From Roseivirga sp. BDSF3-8 (GTDB lineage Bacteria > Bacteroidota > Bacteroidia > Cytophagales > Cyclobacteriaceae): a stretch of 64,000 bases of DNA. The notes beneath the pieces were generated by a model. It did not search any database. It was not told the origin of the DNA and worked only from the letters and a program-made list of their open reading frames with translations. Both the position numbers and the translations under genes were made by a program. The stretch spans positions 2,145,001-2,209,000 of the forward strand of contig NZ_JBGNFV010000001.1 of assembly GCF_041449215.1 (NCBI RefSeq), given 5' to 3'. This document shows, piece by piece, positions 8,663-17,017 of the stretch (within the stretch, counting starts at the first letter, position 1; every line of letters begins with the position of its first letter).

Positions 8663-9505
8663 TCAGCCCCCCTGATTCTTCGTTTCGTTAAATATGTGAG
8701 CATCCATCTGAGGATAAGGGATGCTTATGCCTTCACGATCAAATGCTTTCTTGATTCTTTCGATCATATCCAGGTATACTCCCCAGAAGTCTGCCTGTAT
8801 CACACGGGCACGTACTTTGAAGTTGACCGAACTGTCAGCCAGCTCAGCTAATTTAATATAGGCATCATCTTTATTGAGTACGCGGGGATCGGTGAATATC
8901 ACCTCGTAGATTATGCTACGGGCTTTATCGATGTCATCATCATAGCCAATGCCAAATACCCACTCTACCAGCCTTTCAGGTTCCGTAGAGTAGTTAATGA
9001 TCTTATCATTGTACAGAGGTCCGTTAGGCAGGATGATAGTTTTGCCGTCATAGGACTTGAGTACAGTGTGAAAAATTTTGATTTCAGAAACTGAAGCAAT
9101 GACTCCTTGTGCTTCTATGACATCCCCTACTTTAAAGGGTTTCATCAGTAGTATAAGTACCCCACCGGCAAAGTTTGAGAGACTACCCTGTAGGGCTAGT
9201 CCAATAGCCAGGGATGCGGCACCCAGAACAGCAATAAAGGAGGTGGTCTCGACCCCTACCATTTCAGCTATACTCAGAATGAGTACAATAACCAGAAGTG
9301 CATTCGCAATACCGCTTAGAAAAGGAATCAGAGAGGGATCTGCACTTCGCTTTTCGAGCTGAATTCTTAGAAGCCTTATTAATTTTTTGATGACGGCCAG
9401 GCCAACAATCAGCACAATGATGGCCAAAATCACCTTGGGAACATACAGCGCTGCTAGTTCGCTGATACGTTCCATCCAATCGTTTTCTTTAAAATCGAAA
9501 TTCAT
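8663..9505 (-). CDS. mscS: Small-conductance mechanosensitive channel, MscS family
   Basis: An inner-membrane tension-gated channel that releases solutes on hypo-osmotic shock. It has 280 aa, close to E. coli MscS (286). There are three N-terminal helices. The third, pore-lining helix shows the Gly/Ala-packed pattern GAASLAIGLALQGSLSNFAGGV (residues about 94-115). The beta domain follows, with the signature GDVIEAQGVIASVSEIKIFHTVLKSYDG and LPNGPLYNDKIINYS. It is single on the minus strand with its own terminator and converges on the DUF547 gene. Confidence 0.95.
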   Translation of the reverse strand: MNFDFKENDWMERISELAALYVPKVILAIIVLIVGLAVIKKLIRLLRIQLEKRSADPSLIPFLSGIANALLVIVLILSIAEMVGVETTSFIAVLGAASLAIGLALQGSLSNFAGGVLILLMKPFKVGDVIEAQGVIASVSEIKIFHTVLKSYDGKTIILPNGPLYNDKIINYSTEPERLVEWVFGIGYDDDIDKARSIIYEVIFTDPRVLNKDDAYIKLAELADSSVNFKVRARVIQADFWGVYLDMIERIKKAFDREGISIPYPQMDAHIFNETKNQGG

Positions 9506-9723
9506 CTCCGAAATAGTAAATAAGGTTATTGTGGATCCTGAAGGAGTTCAGGTTTAGATTCTCTTTAAGAACTAAATAACCGATTATTTCCAAATCCGCC
9601 AAATTTGGCTGCGAGCTATGGAGGTAGAAAAACGTAGGGACGATATAAAAATCTCTATTCCTTAATTTAATGAAAGCGCTGGTAGGCAGGCTAAAGCATT
9701 TTAGCCGGTTAGATTGTCCGGCC

Positions 9724-10443
9724 TTAATTGAGGGTTTTGATGTTTTTCATAGGGTCATTCAATAATGAATCCGGTTCTTGCAGTTCTTTTCCCCCTGTTT
9801 CAAACCGCCAGGTGCTGAACCTATATTCTTTTTCAAAAGCAGTTTTTTCCCCGGTAAAGCTTCCGAGGTTAAAGTCCTCTTTAGTTACCTTATCTGGAAG
9901 GCCGTCAAAAAACGCTATTTCCACATCCAGCAGCTCAAATTTATTTTTAGAGGCATACATAATTAACTCTTTCAGTGCCTCCAATACCTCTTCCTTACTG
10001 GTTTTATTCCTGTCCAGAACGTACAGTTTTACCATCAGGGGCTTTTGGGGAAGAGCAATGGCCGGGTTCTGAGCATATGCTTTTAGTAAATAATCTGGTG
10101 AACCAATCAATTGCTCCAGGCTCCGCGTGACCCTGAGGCTGGCCTGCTCCTGATGGTAGCTATCTCTGGTTACTTTGGGAGGATCCTGCCTGAAATCAAG
10201 GGTAAGCACTACCTGGACTTCTGCCTCATCGGTAGCCACGGCATAGACATCGTGAACATCGGGGCAGTCATTACCCTCGTTACACCGCCACTTTGATCGT
10301 ATTATTCTAAACTCCTCTTCATGGGTGGATTGCAGGTACTCCCTCGCCGTTTGCCTGACTACGGCCTCTTCAGTGTGCTTATTCATAAAATTGCATGCTA
10401 TGGGAAAAATAAAGAAAACACCCAGTATGCTTAACCTATTCAT
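9724..10443 (-). CDS. Putative lipoprotein overlapping the lipase-like gene
   Basis: Not recognised. 239 aa from the ATG at 10443, chosen over an in-frame TTG six bases upstream. The N-terminus MNRLSILGVFFIFPIACNF looks like a lipoprotein signal with an imperfect lipobox (PIAC). The rest is soluble, charged and mixed alpha/beta, with two cysteines in WRCNEGNDCPD. The start lies inside the end of the upstream lipase-like gene (8-bp overlap), so the two are almost certainly co-translated. An antagonist or chaperone of the lipase is possible but is only inference from that coupling. Confidence 0.72.
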   Translation of the reverse strand: MNRLSILGVFFIFPIACNFMNKHTEEAVVRQTAREYLQSTHEEEFRIIRSKWRCNEGNDCPDVHDVYAVATDEAEVQVVLTLDFRQDPPKVTRDSYHQEQASLRVTRSLEQLIGSPDYLLKAYAQNPAIALPQKPLMVKLYVLDRNKTSKEEVLEALKELIMYASKNKFELLDVEIAFFDGLPDKVTKEDFNLGSFTGEKTAFEKEYRFSTWRFETGGKELQEPDSLLNDPMKNIKTLN

Positions 10444-11968
10444 TTCCAAACCGCCTTCTTATCTCACGATCTTCTGTAAAGTCTACAGATCGTAATATAC
10501 GATTTAACCCGCTATTGTAATTTCCACTGCCCAGCCGGCTGATGATAGCCCCGGGGTTGCTATGCGTAAACAAAATGTCTCTTATCATCTCCTGCCTGAA
10601 TTCTGAGTTTAGTACCTGGTGACTCATTCGGGATGACATAAGCATTACAGCCTCTTCCACAGAAAGAGAAGGATAATAGCTGTTTTGCAGAAAAGACCTC
10701 ATAGGAGTTCTAAGCCTGGGGTTTACCAGTGATATCTGCAATAACCTGTCAAACCCTACTGAGTTTACAAGTGACTTCACTTCCGTGCTGGTAGCAGTAC
10801 TTATGAGTTTGTAGACTGCCATAGCAGTAGGGGCATTCTGGATGGCTCCACTACTACTTGTCACGCCCCTCATTAAGGTTAGCCTGTGTGAAAATGGTAT
10901 GGATCGAAGGTTACTGTCGGACGCGTCATTTATAATGGAGGCATGGAAGCGGAAAAAGTTGCCCAGGCCTCTTCTGCCTGTTTCATGCCACGAAGTAGCA
11001 ATAGGAGACTGATCAAATGATTCCATATCCTGATTAGTCATCACCGGAGATTTTTCTTCGTTATCAGCGGCAGTTCTCAGTACTTGAGTCCAATCCCACC
11101 CCTCCGGGGTAATGGTCTGTTGTTGTTCTGCAAACGCTTCACCGCTAAGTAAATAATCGCTATGACTCATCACTCCCCTGTCCGCATTGATCCTGGTAGG
11201 AGGCGTAAAATTACCCCCGCCTACCCACCGGTATTCTGATGGGTGGTGAAGGTGTGTCTGCCCCTGTAGCCTGCCACCACCAGCACGGTGTACAATGTCC
11301 CCCTCTGCAATGTGATTGACTACAGGCGCACCCGCGTTCATCCCATTTTGCTCAGAACTGACCCCGGGTGCCTGGTAAGTGTATACAGAAGATGCTGATC
11401 CGGGAAAAGCAAGGGCGGCTTGTTTTGCCAGAGAACCTCCAAGGCTATGACCAGTCATAACCACATGGCCTCCCGCCAGGTCAATCATGCTTTGAATGGC
11501 GCCATACTGGCAAATCAATGAGGTATAACCCACAGCATAGGGGTCCGTGTTAGATTTGGTCCAGTCTGCCATTTCCTGGGTACCTCTGAACACAAGTACC
11601 GGTGAAGGAGCCGGGGAGTTGCTATACTGATTGGGTAATAATAAGCCTGCAAAAAAGCCGGATTCCTCGTCTTTTACGACCATTGACCACCCGGTGGCCG
11701 TATTAGTTTTAAATCCCCAGTTAGCAAGTAGCACCTTTTGCTGATCTGTGAATTCGTCCATGTAGCCCAATCCATGCGCTAATAATTCATACTGAACATC
11801 AGCGACACTTATTTCGCGGTCTGTGCTAGGTACCGATTCGTTTTCCTGAAGCTGAAGGGGTGACCTCTGGTCCTGGTTTGCCAAAGCTCTGCTTGGTGCG
11901 TGATGTGAATGAGCCAGAGCCCGGGATTGCCCCTGCTGCCGGGAGCGCGTGGTAGAATTAAAATTCAT
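10436..11968 (-). CDS. Class-3 lipase-like alpha/beta hydrolase with Gln/Arg-rich leader and no signal peptide
   Basis: A 510-aa protein. Residues 55-290 look like a class 3 lipase/phospholipase: VFRGTQEMADW before the nucleophile elbow GHSLGG (Ser175), then Asp224 in EGDIVHR and His269 in SHSDYLLS as plausible triad members. Residues 1-50 are low-complexity, rich in Arg, Gln, Ser and His, without hydrophobic core, and contain SPLQLQEN. That resembles the leaders of proteins loaded into contractile injection systems in Bacteroidota, but this is my reading, not a proven homology. Residues 290-510 are unrecognised and helical. The substrate is unknown. A lipoprotein gene follows with overlap. 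Confidence 0.75.
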   Translation of the reverse strand: MNFNSTTRSRQQGQSRALAHSHHAPSRALANQDQRSPLQLQENESVPSTDREISVADVQYELLAHGLGYMDEFTDQQKVLLANWGFKTNTATGWSMVVKDEESGFFAGLLLPNQYSNSPAPSPVLVFRGTQEMADWTKSNTDPYAVGYTSLICQYGAIQSMIDLAGGHVVMTGHSLGGSLAKQAALAFPGSASSVYTYQAPGVSSEQNGMNAGAPVVNHIAEGDIVHRAGGGRLQGQTHLHHPSEYRWVGGGNFTPPTRINADRGVMSHSDYLLSGEAFAEQQQTITPEGWDWTQVLRTAADNEEKSPVMTNQDMESFDQSPIATSWHETGRRGLGNFFRFHASIINDASDSNLRSIPFSHRLTLMRGVTSSSGAIQNAPTAMAVYKLISTATSTEVKSLVNSVGFDRLLQISLVNPRLRTPMRSFLQNSYYPSLSVEEAVMLMSSRMSHQVLNSEFRQEMIRDILFTHSNPGAIISRLGSGNYNSGLNRILRSVDFTEDREIRRRFGNE

Positions 11969-12177
11969 AGGAGGAGTTCTTTTCCTAATAGCTTTTTCCT
12001 GGACTCAATATAATACGATGAAGGTTGTATACTGATGTAGTGTAAGTATTTTACTATGAATGTGAAAATCAAGCGGCTCCCAAATAATACATTTTATACT
12101 CACTGCCTGTTGTGTAATTATTCGGAAAGGTCCACTCTGTCTTTCTATTTTCAGATTACTGTTCTTTATTGTGAATT

Positions 12178-13284
12178 ATGCGATCTACTTTCCCTCAAAT
12201 TCAAAAGCCCACTTTGTTGGTCGATAAAAACAAGGCCCTGGCGAACCTTGAAAAGATGTCTATGAAAGCTGCAAAGGCAGGGCTTTCCTACCGTCCTCAT
12301 TTTAAAACCCACCAATCAATAGCGGTGGGTGAATGGCATAGAGCTTACGACATTGATAAGATTGCCGTAAGCAGTGTGGATATGGCTGATTATTTTTCGG
12401 GGAGCTGGCAGGATATTCTCATAGCCTTTCCTGTAAATATCAGGGAAATAGAGAGGATCATTAGACTGGCCAAAAAGGTGACGCGGCTAGGACTTTTAGT
12501 GGAGTCGCCTTTTACTGTAAATTATCTATCGGAGCACCTGACCAATGAGGTAGACATATACATCAAGATAGATACCGGCTATCACAGAACCGGGATTGAT
12601 TACACTCAGCAAGAAGACGTGGAGGCTACCCTCATGGCAATAGAGAGAGGGGATAAAGTACGTTTCGCCGGATTTCTGGTGCATGCAGGCCATACCTATG
12701 ATGTAGAAGGAAAATCGAATGTAGAAGTAATCCACAGAGAAGCCCTCGATGCTCTGGGTAGTCTGGAGCAAAGATACCGAAGCCGTTTTCCTCACATGGT
12801 GATCTCATATGGTGATACGCCAAGTGCAAGCCTTATGGATAATTTTGCGCCGGCGGCTGAGCTTAGGCCTGGTAACCTCATCTATTATGATGTAATGCAG
12901 ATGTACATAGGTGCCTGTACCTGGGATCAGATCGCTGTCTGCATGGCCTGCCCTATAGTTTCTCTTCACCCGGAACGCTCTGAAATAGTGGTATACGGCG
13001 GAGGAGTACATTTTTCAAAGGATGTGGTGGAAAGGAACGGCAAAAAAATATTTGGTCTGCCTGTAGAGTTGACCGAGTCGGGATGGTCTGCCCCACCGGA
13101 AGGTTCCTATGTGCGAAAGTTAAGTCAGGAACACGGCGTAGTAAAAGTACCTCAGAGTTGGGTGGAGACTTACCAGCCTGGCGATTTGCTTGGTGTTTTG
13201 CCTATACACTCTTGTCTGGCGGTGGATTGTATATCTGATTGCTACACCATGGTCGGGGACAGGCTGGACCTCTTTCAGCCCTGA
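12178..13284 (+). CDS. D-threonine aldolase / D-serine dehydratase-like PLP enzyme
   Basis: A fold-type III PLP enzyme of 368 aa that cleaves or deaminates a D-hydroxy amino acid. Residues 10-230 form the alanine-racemase-like barrel with the PLP lysine Lys43 in RPHFKTHQS. The C-terminal beta domain carries the His344-x-Cys346 pair in LPIHSCLAVD, the zinc site of eukaryotic-type D-serine dehydratases. The two activities cannot be separated by eye. The ATG at 12178 fits the family start (FPQIQKPTLLVDK). It diverges from the lipase-like gene, and is followed by tRNA-Arg on the opposite strand. Confidence 0.88.
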   Translation: MRSTFPQIQKPTLLVDKNKALANLEKMSMKAAKAGLSYRPHFKTHQSIAVGEWHRAYDIDKIAVSSVDMADYFSGSWQDILIAFPVNIREIERIIRLAKKVTRLGLLVESPFTVNYLSEHLTNEVDIYIKIDTGYHRTGIDYTQQEDVEATLMAIERGDKVRFAGFLVHAGHTYDVEGKSNVEVIHREALDALGSLEQRYRSRFPHMVISYGDTPSASLMDNFAPAAELRPGNLIYYDVMQMYIGACTWDQIAVCMACPIVSLHPERSEIVVYGGGVHFSKDVVERNGKKIFGLPVELTESGWSAPPEGSYVRKLSQEHGVVKVPQSWVETYQPGDLLGVLPIHSCLAVDCISDCYTMVGDRLDLFQP

Positions 13285-13291
13285 AACAAAA

Positions 13292-13321
13292 AGGACAAGG
13301 CCGAAAAATCAGCCTTGTCCT
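13292..13321 (-). terminator. Terminator of tRNA-Arg
   Basis: A perfect 10-bp stem (aggacaaggc / gccttgtcct) has a 10-nt loop. On the minus strand it is followed by TTTTTGTTT. It sits 4 nt downstream of the tRNA 3' end, so it belongs mainly to the tRNA. It could also catch plus-strand read-through from the upstream PLP gene. Confidence 0.85.
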
Positions 13322-13324
13322 ATG

Positions 13325-13399
13325 TGGTAGTCCCGGCAGGAATCGAACCTGCATCTAAAGTTTAGGAAACTTCTATTCTATCCATTGAACTACGGGACC
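13325..13399 (-). tRNA. tRNA-Arg (anticodon CCT)
   Basis: The minus strand folds into a complete cloverleaf. The acceptor stem GGTCCCG pairs with CGGGACT (one G-U at 1:72), the D arm is GTTC...GAAT, and the anticodon loop TTCCTAA holds anticodon CCT. The T arm is GCAGG-TTCGATT-CCTGC. The 3' CCA is encoded. It reads the AGG codon. A full consensus promoter lies 12 bp upstream and a terminator follows. Confidence 0.95.
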
Positions 13400-13410
13400 G
13401 GATAGCGGCC

Positions 13411-13441
13411 CAAAATTAGAAAATTATGGCTTTCAATCCAA
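13411..13441 (-). promoter_or_regulatory. Promoter of tRNA-Arg (TTG-N20-TAATTTTG)
   Basis: On the minus strand TTG (complement of 13439-13441) is followed after exactly 20 bp by TAATTTTG (13418-13411), a perfect Bacteroidota primary sigma promoter. Transcription would begin about 5 nt before the mature tRNA. Confidence 0.85.
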
Positions 13442-13462
13442 TTGCCAAAGCAGGGAAGCTAC

Positions 13463-14698
13463 TTAGTAAACATCGTGCTTCAGGTAATTGGGGAAAATAG
13501 TGTAATGCTTTTGTGCAACCATCTCGCCTAATTTGGTTTTCAGCTCATCCATATTTTCTTTGTTTTGCGCAGATATGAAGACAACCTCCTCCTCACCACG
13601 AGCCATAAAAGTCTCTTTAAGGTGATCAATTGTAATTGGTTCTTCCTGCTCAAAAATATCCTCCATCTCTTGCCCGTTCACCTGATCTTCAGCGACTTCC
13701 GCATTTGCACGATACTGGTCTATTTTGTTAAATACCAGGAGGGTAGGCTTATCAGTGGCCCCGATATCAGAGAGGGTTTCTTTTACCACCTGCATATGTT
13801 CCTCAAAGTTAGGGTGGGATACGTCTATAACATGAAGGAGAATGTCAGCTTCGCGAATTTCTTCGAGGGTGGATTTAAAGGATTCGATGAGGTGAGTAGG
13901 TAGCTTACGGATAAACCCTACCGTGTCAGATAGCAGAAAAGGAATCTGATCTATCACCACCTTGCGCACAGTAGAATCAACAGTAGCAAATAGCTTATCC
14001 TCTGCTAGTACATCGGCCTTGGTCAGACGCCTCATCAGCGTTGATTTGCCTACGTTGGTATACCCTACAAGTGCTGCCCTTACTACGTTCGAGCGGTTCT
14101 TTCGCTGAATTTCACCTTGCTTTTCAATTTTCTCAAGCTTCTTCTTCAGTACATTTATCTGATTACGGATAATACGGCGGTCAGTTTCAATCTCCTTCTC
14201 ACCCGCACCACCACGCGTGCCCGTACCACCGCGCTGGCGCTCCAGGTGAGTCCATAATCTTGTAAGTCTAGGCATTAGGTACTGGTACCTTGCCAGTTCT
14301 ACCTGGGTTTTTGCCTGTGCGGTCTGAGCCCTTTTCAGGAATATATCCAGGATTAATAAACTTCGGTCATATATACGGACCTTAAGCGCTTTTTCAAGAT
14401 TTCGAAGCTGAGAAGGGGTAAGGTCATCGTCAAAAATGACCATGCCTATATCCATTGCCTTCACGTACTCCATTATTTCCTCCAGCTTTCCTTTACCTAC
14501 GAACGTACGTATGTCAGGCTTCTCCAGCTTTTGGGTATACATTTTTTTAGTCTCAGTACCCAGTGTTGTAGCTAAAAAAGCCAGTTCTTCAAGGTATTCA
14601 TCTACCTGTTCCTGAGTTTGTTCCCGAGTTACGAGAGCCACCAGAACGGCAGTTTCAGGTATGCTGTTATCTCCGTTTACCGAAAGGGTATCTATCAT
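13463..14698 (-). CDS. hflX: Ribosome-associated GTPase HflX
   Basis: A GTPase that splits stalled or stressed ribosomes. The 411-aa protein has the HflX N-terminal domain (residues about 20-130, with KPDIRTFVGKGKLEEI and FDDDLTPSQLRNLEK). A glycine-rich linker (ERQRGGTGTRGGAGEKEIETDRR) follows, then a coiled region. The G domain comes last: G1 GYTNVGKST, G3 DTVGFI, G4 NKID and G5-like FISAQ. An exact -7 box (TAATTTTG) lies 44 bp upstream on the minus strand. Confidence 0.96.
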   Translation of the reverse strand: MIDTLSVNGDNSIPETAVLVALVTREQTQEQVDEYLEELAFLATTLGTETKKMYTQKLEKPDIRTFVGKGKLEEIMEYVKAMDIGMVIFDDDLTPSQLRNLEKALKVRIYDRSLLILDIFLKRAQTAQAKTQVELARYQYLMPRLTRLWTHLERQRGGTGTRGGAGEKEIETDRRIIRNQINVLKKKLEKIEKQGEIQRKNRSNVVRAALVGYTNVGKSTLMRRLTKADVLAEDKLFATVDSTVRKVVIDQIPFLLSDTVGFIRKLPTHLIESFKSTLEEIREADILLHVIDVSHPNFEEHMQVVKETLSDIGATDKPTLLVFNKIDQYRANAEVAEDQVNGQEMEDIFEQEEPITIDHLKETFMARGEEEVVFISAQNKENMDELKTKLGEMVAQKHYTIFPNYLKHDVY

Positions 14699-15017
14699 GC
14701 AGTTTTAATTAGTCTACTCCTATAGTCATGCCTGAATACAACAAAATTAACAGAAGAAAATTTCCCATACTTAATATACAAGCCTAATCTGCAATGGATT
14801 TAGCAATCTATAGCCATGTAGTGTCTGATAAAAGTTGTAGCATTGCAGAAAAAATCAGTCAAAATGCATAGGTCAACTATGCTAACTAATTATTAAGAAA
14901 GAGGGTTAAGTATAAAAAAAGTAAAATTTTGTATAATTTTATTTCCAGAAAAACCTAATGGGTGGTTGAGTTAGTAAGTTAACTCGACTACAGATTGGTT
15001 TTATAAGGAATGGCCGG
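14699..15017 (+). other. Intergenic leader upstream of the exopolysaccharide module
   Basis: 319 bp without a gene, AT-rich. On the minus strand an exact TAATTTTG box (14742-14749) serves hflX. On the plus strand there is a long AT-rich stretch (about 14910-14950), then a 9-bp hairpin at 14965-14988 (gttgagtta / taactcgac, 6-nt loop, one G-U). A short T run follows about 9 bp later and then the glycosyltransferase ATG. The hairpin may be a leader or attenuator for the EPS genes. No convincing plus-strand promoter consensus was found. Confidence 0.5.
14742..14749 (-). promoter_or_regulatory. Putative hflX -7 box
   Basis: Minus-strand TAATTTTG exactly matches TAnnTTTG and lies 44 bp before the hflX ATG. 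No TTG is present at -33. Confidence 0.5.
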
Positions 15018-16154
15018 ATGAAGATAGCAATTGTTCTCAATACCTCCTGGAATATTTACAACTTCAGGATGGGATTGGTTAAAGCACTTTTAAAGGAAGG
15101 ACACGAGGTAGTAACGGTGGCCCCTGAAGATGAATTTTCCCCCCTATTGGTAGAGGCTGGTTGCCAATATGAGAAGGTAACAATGGATAGCCGTGGAGCT
15201 AGCCCTCTAAAAGACTTTGGCCTGTTACTTGAACTCAGAAGGATATACAAGAGAACAGCCCCTGATGTAGTTCTTCACTTTACCATTAAGCCTAACATTT
15301 ACGGAACAGTTGCCGCAGCCACTTTAGGTATTCCGTCCATCAATAATGTCAGCGGCCTCGGGACCGTTTTTCTCAAAGATAATCTTGTTAATCGTATAGC
15401 CATTGGGCTTTACCGGGCTGTTTTTCGCCTGCCAAAACTGGTGTTTTTTCAAAATAAGCACGACCTGAATCTATTTCTGGAAAAGCGGCTTGTGAAAAAG
15501 CAGATAACCGGCTTGCTGCCAGGATCTGGGATTGCCCTTGATCACTTTATCCCCTCCAAGTTTGAGCTCCATAAGCCTTTTACCTTTCTAATGATCAGCC
15601 GGCTTATATATGATAAAGGCGTTCTTGAGTACGTGGAGGCAGCTAAGAAACTCAGGGCCAAAGGGTTAAAGGCAAGGTTTCAGTTGCTTGGTGCCAAAGA
15701 CCCCAAGCATAAGCGGGGTATTTCAACTGAACAAATAGACCAATGGATAGCGGAAGGCGATATCGAATATCTGGGCACAAGTAAAGATGTTCGAGAGAAT
15801 ATCAATAAGTCCGACTGTGTTGTTCTGCCCAGTTACCGTGAAGGTACTCCCCGCACGCTGCTTGAAGCCGCGAGCCTTTGTAAGCCCATTGTCGCTACTG
15901 ATGTGCCGGGATGCACCAACGTAGTGACAGATAACGTGAATGGCTTTCTGTGCAAAGCGAAAGATGCCCATGACCTTGCCAGTAAAATGGAAATGATGCT
16001 TAAGGCCGAAACAGAGCAAATCTCTGAAATGGGTGAAAACGGACGCAGAATTGTCGAAGAAAGATTCGACGAGAGAATCGTAATAGAAAAATACCTGGCA
16101 GCTGTGGAAAAGCAGGCCTTAGTGGCTGGTAACCTGGCTGTTTCAGAGTATTAA
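15018..16154 (+). CDS. Glycosyltransferase family 4 (exopolysaccharide/glycan assembly)
   Basis: A GT-B fold retaining glycosyltransferase, 378 aa. The N-terminal acceptor domain (MKIAIVLNTSWNIYNFRMGLVKALL) resembles PglA-type hexosaminyl transferases of N-glycan and capsule pathways. The C-terminal donor domain carries the GT4 signature PSYREGTPRTLLEAA (E-x7-E type, about residues 273-287), followed by KPIVATDVPGCTNVV. It is the first gene of the export/kinase/phosphatase module, 83 bp before the Wza-like gene. Donor and acceptor sugars are unknown. Confidence 0.9.
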   Translation: MKIAIVLNTSWNIYNFRMGLVKALLKEGHEVVTVAPEDEFSPLLVEAGCQYEKVTMDSRGASPLKDFGLLLELRRIYKRTAPDVVLHFTIKPNIYGTVAAATLGIPSINNVSGLGTVFLKDNLVNRIAIGLYRAVFRLPKLVFFQNKHDLNLFLEKRLVKKQITGLLPGSGIALDHFIPSKFELHKPFTFLMISRLIYDKGVLEYVEAAKKLRAKGLKARFQLLGAKDPKHKRGISTEQIDQWIAEGDIEYLGTSKDVRENINKSDCVVLPSYREGTPRTLLEAASLCKPIVATDVPGCTNVVTDNVNGFLCKAKDAHDLASKMEMMLKAETEQISEMGENGRRIVEERFDERIVIEKYLAAVEKQALVAGNLAVSEY

Positions 16155-16205
16155 GGCTTTTTTACTGCTGGGAAACCTGTTTCATTAAAGCCGTAAAAGA
16201 ATCCG

Positions 16206-16213
16206 TATATTTG
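16206..16213 (+). promoter_or_regulatory. Putative -7 box before the polysaccharide export gene
   Basis: TATATTTG matches the consensus exactly, 24 bp before the TTG start codon of the Wza-type gene. The -33 TTG is missing. It suggests the export-kinase-phosphatase genes can be transcribed independently of the glycosyltransferase. Confidence 0.4.
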
Positions 16214-16237
16214 CCCGTGCACATTTAACTGCTGATT

Positions 16238-17008
16238 TTGAACAAACGGATAATACGCATATCAGGGCTGCTTTTATTGGCATTTAACCTCCTGTCATGT
16301 AGCGCCTATAAGCAACACATAATGTTTCGTACGGCCGAGGATTTTCCTTCAGGAAAGGTAGGCATGGCTGTAGCCGAAGCTGAACGTACCTACCGCATAA
16401 GGCCTTATGACAGGCTCACAGTTGAAGTATTTACTAATAGCGGAGAGCGAATTATTGACCCTAATTTTGAACTGTACGAAACAGGTGAGAACGGTGAGCA
16501 CCGGCTTCTTGAATATACGGTACAGGAGAATGGCATGGTGCGGTTGCCGGTTGTGGGCGAACTCGAGGTTGGGGGCTACACTCTCTTCCAGGCTGATAGT
16601 CTGCTTAAGGTAGCATACAGCGAATATTTTGTTGAACCCTTCGTCATTTCTAATTACGTAAATAAGCGTGTTATTGTATTAGGCGGATCTGGAGGGCAGG
16701 TCATTCCGGTGGTGAACCAAAATACCAGTGTCATAGAGGTGCTGGCTATGGCCGGAGGGATACCGATGTATAATAAAGCACATAATATACGGTTGATCAG
16801 AGGTGACCTGGATGATCCGATTGTGCAGGTTATCGATTTATCCACCATCGAGGGAATGAAATCTGCCTCTCTTAGTGTTATGCCTGGAGATATAATTTAC
16901 GTAGAGCAAATGGCTCGTCCTGGTGAATCTATTCGCGACGTGGCTCCACTGCTATCAATAATTACCAGTGTACTCAGCCTCACGGTTGTGCTTTTGCGAA
17001 ACAACTAG
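16238..17008 (+). CDS. Polysaccharide biosynthesis/export lipoprotein (Wza family)
   Basis: An outer-membrane/periplasmic export component, 256 aa. It starts at TTG (16238) because the signal peptide IIRISGLLLLAFNLLSCSA, with its lipobox LLSC, begins here and no ATG is available before residue 29. A poly-export domain (YRIRPYDRLTVEVFTNSGE and VRLPVVGELEVGGYTL) is followed by one SLBB-like domain (VIEVLAMAGGIP). The C-terminus has a hydrophobic segment (LLSIITSVLSLTVVLL) that could be the barrel-forming or anchoring helix. It is 9 bp from the BY-kinase gene. Confidence 0.9.
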   Translation: MNKRIIRISGLLLLAFNLLSCSAYKQHIMFRTAEDFPSGKVGMAVAEAERTYRIRPYDRLTVEVFTNSGERIIDPNFELYETGENGEHRLLEYTVQENGMVRLPVVGELEVGGYTLFQADSLLKVAYSEYFVEPFVISNYVNKRVIVLGGSGGQVIPVVNQNTSVIEVLAMAGGIPMYNKAHNIRLIRGDLDDPIVQVIDLSTIEGMKSASLSVMPGDIIYVEQMARPGESIRDVAPLLSIITSVLSLTVVLLRNN

Positions 17009-17017
17009 TACCTGACT

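Noticed and set aside
9690-9723. Weak hairpins (gctaaa / tttagc and ccgg / ccgg) after the lipoprotein gene
   Set aside because: No T run on the relevant strand and short stems, so not called as a terminator.
12056-12265. 69-codon plus-strand frame before the D-threonine-aldolase-like gene
   Set aside because: Runs out of frame into the real gene and has no feature of its own.
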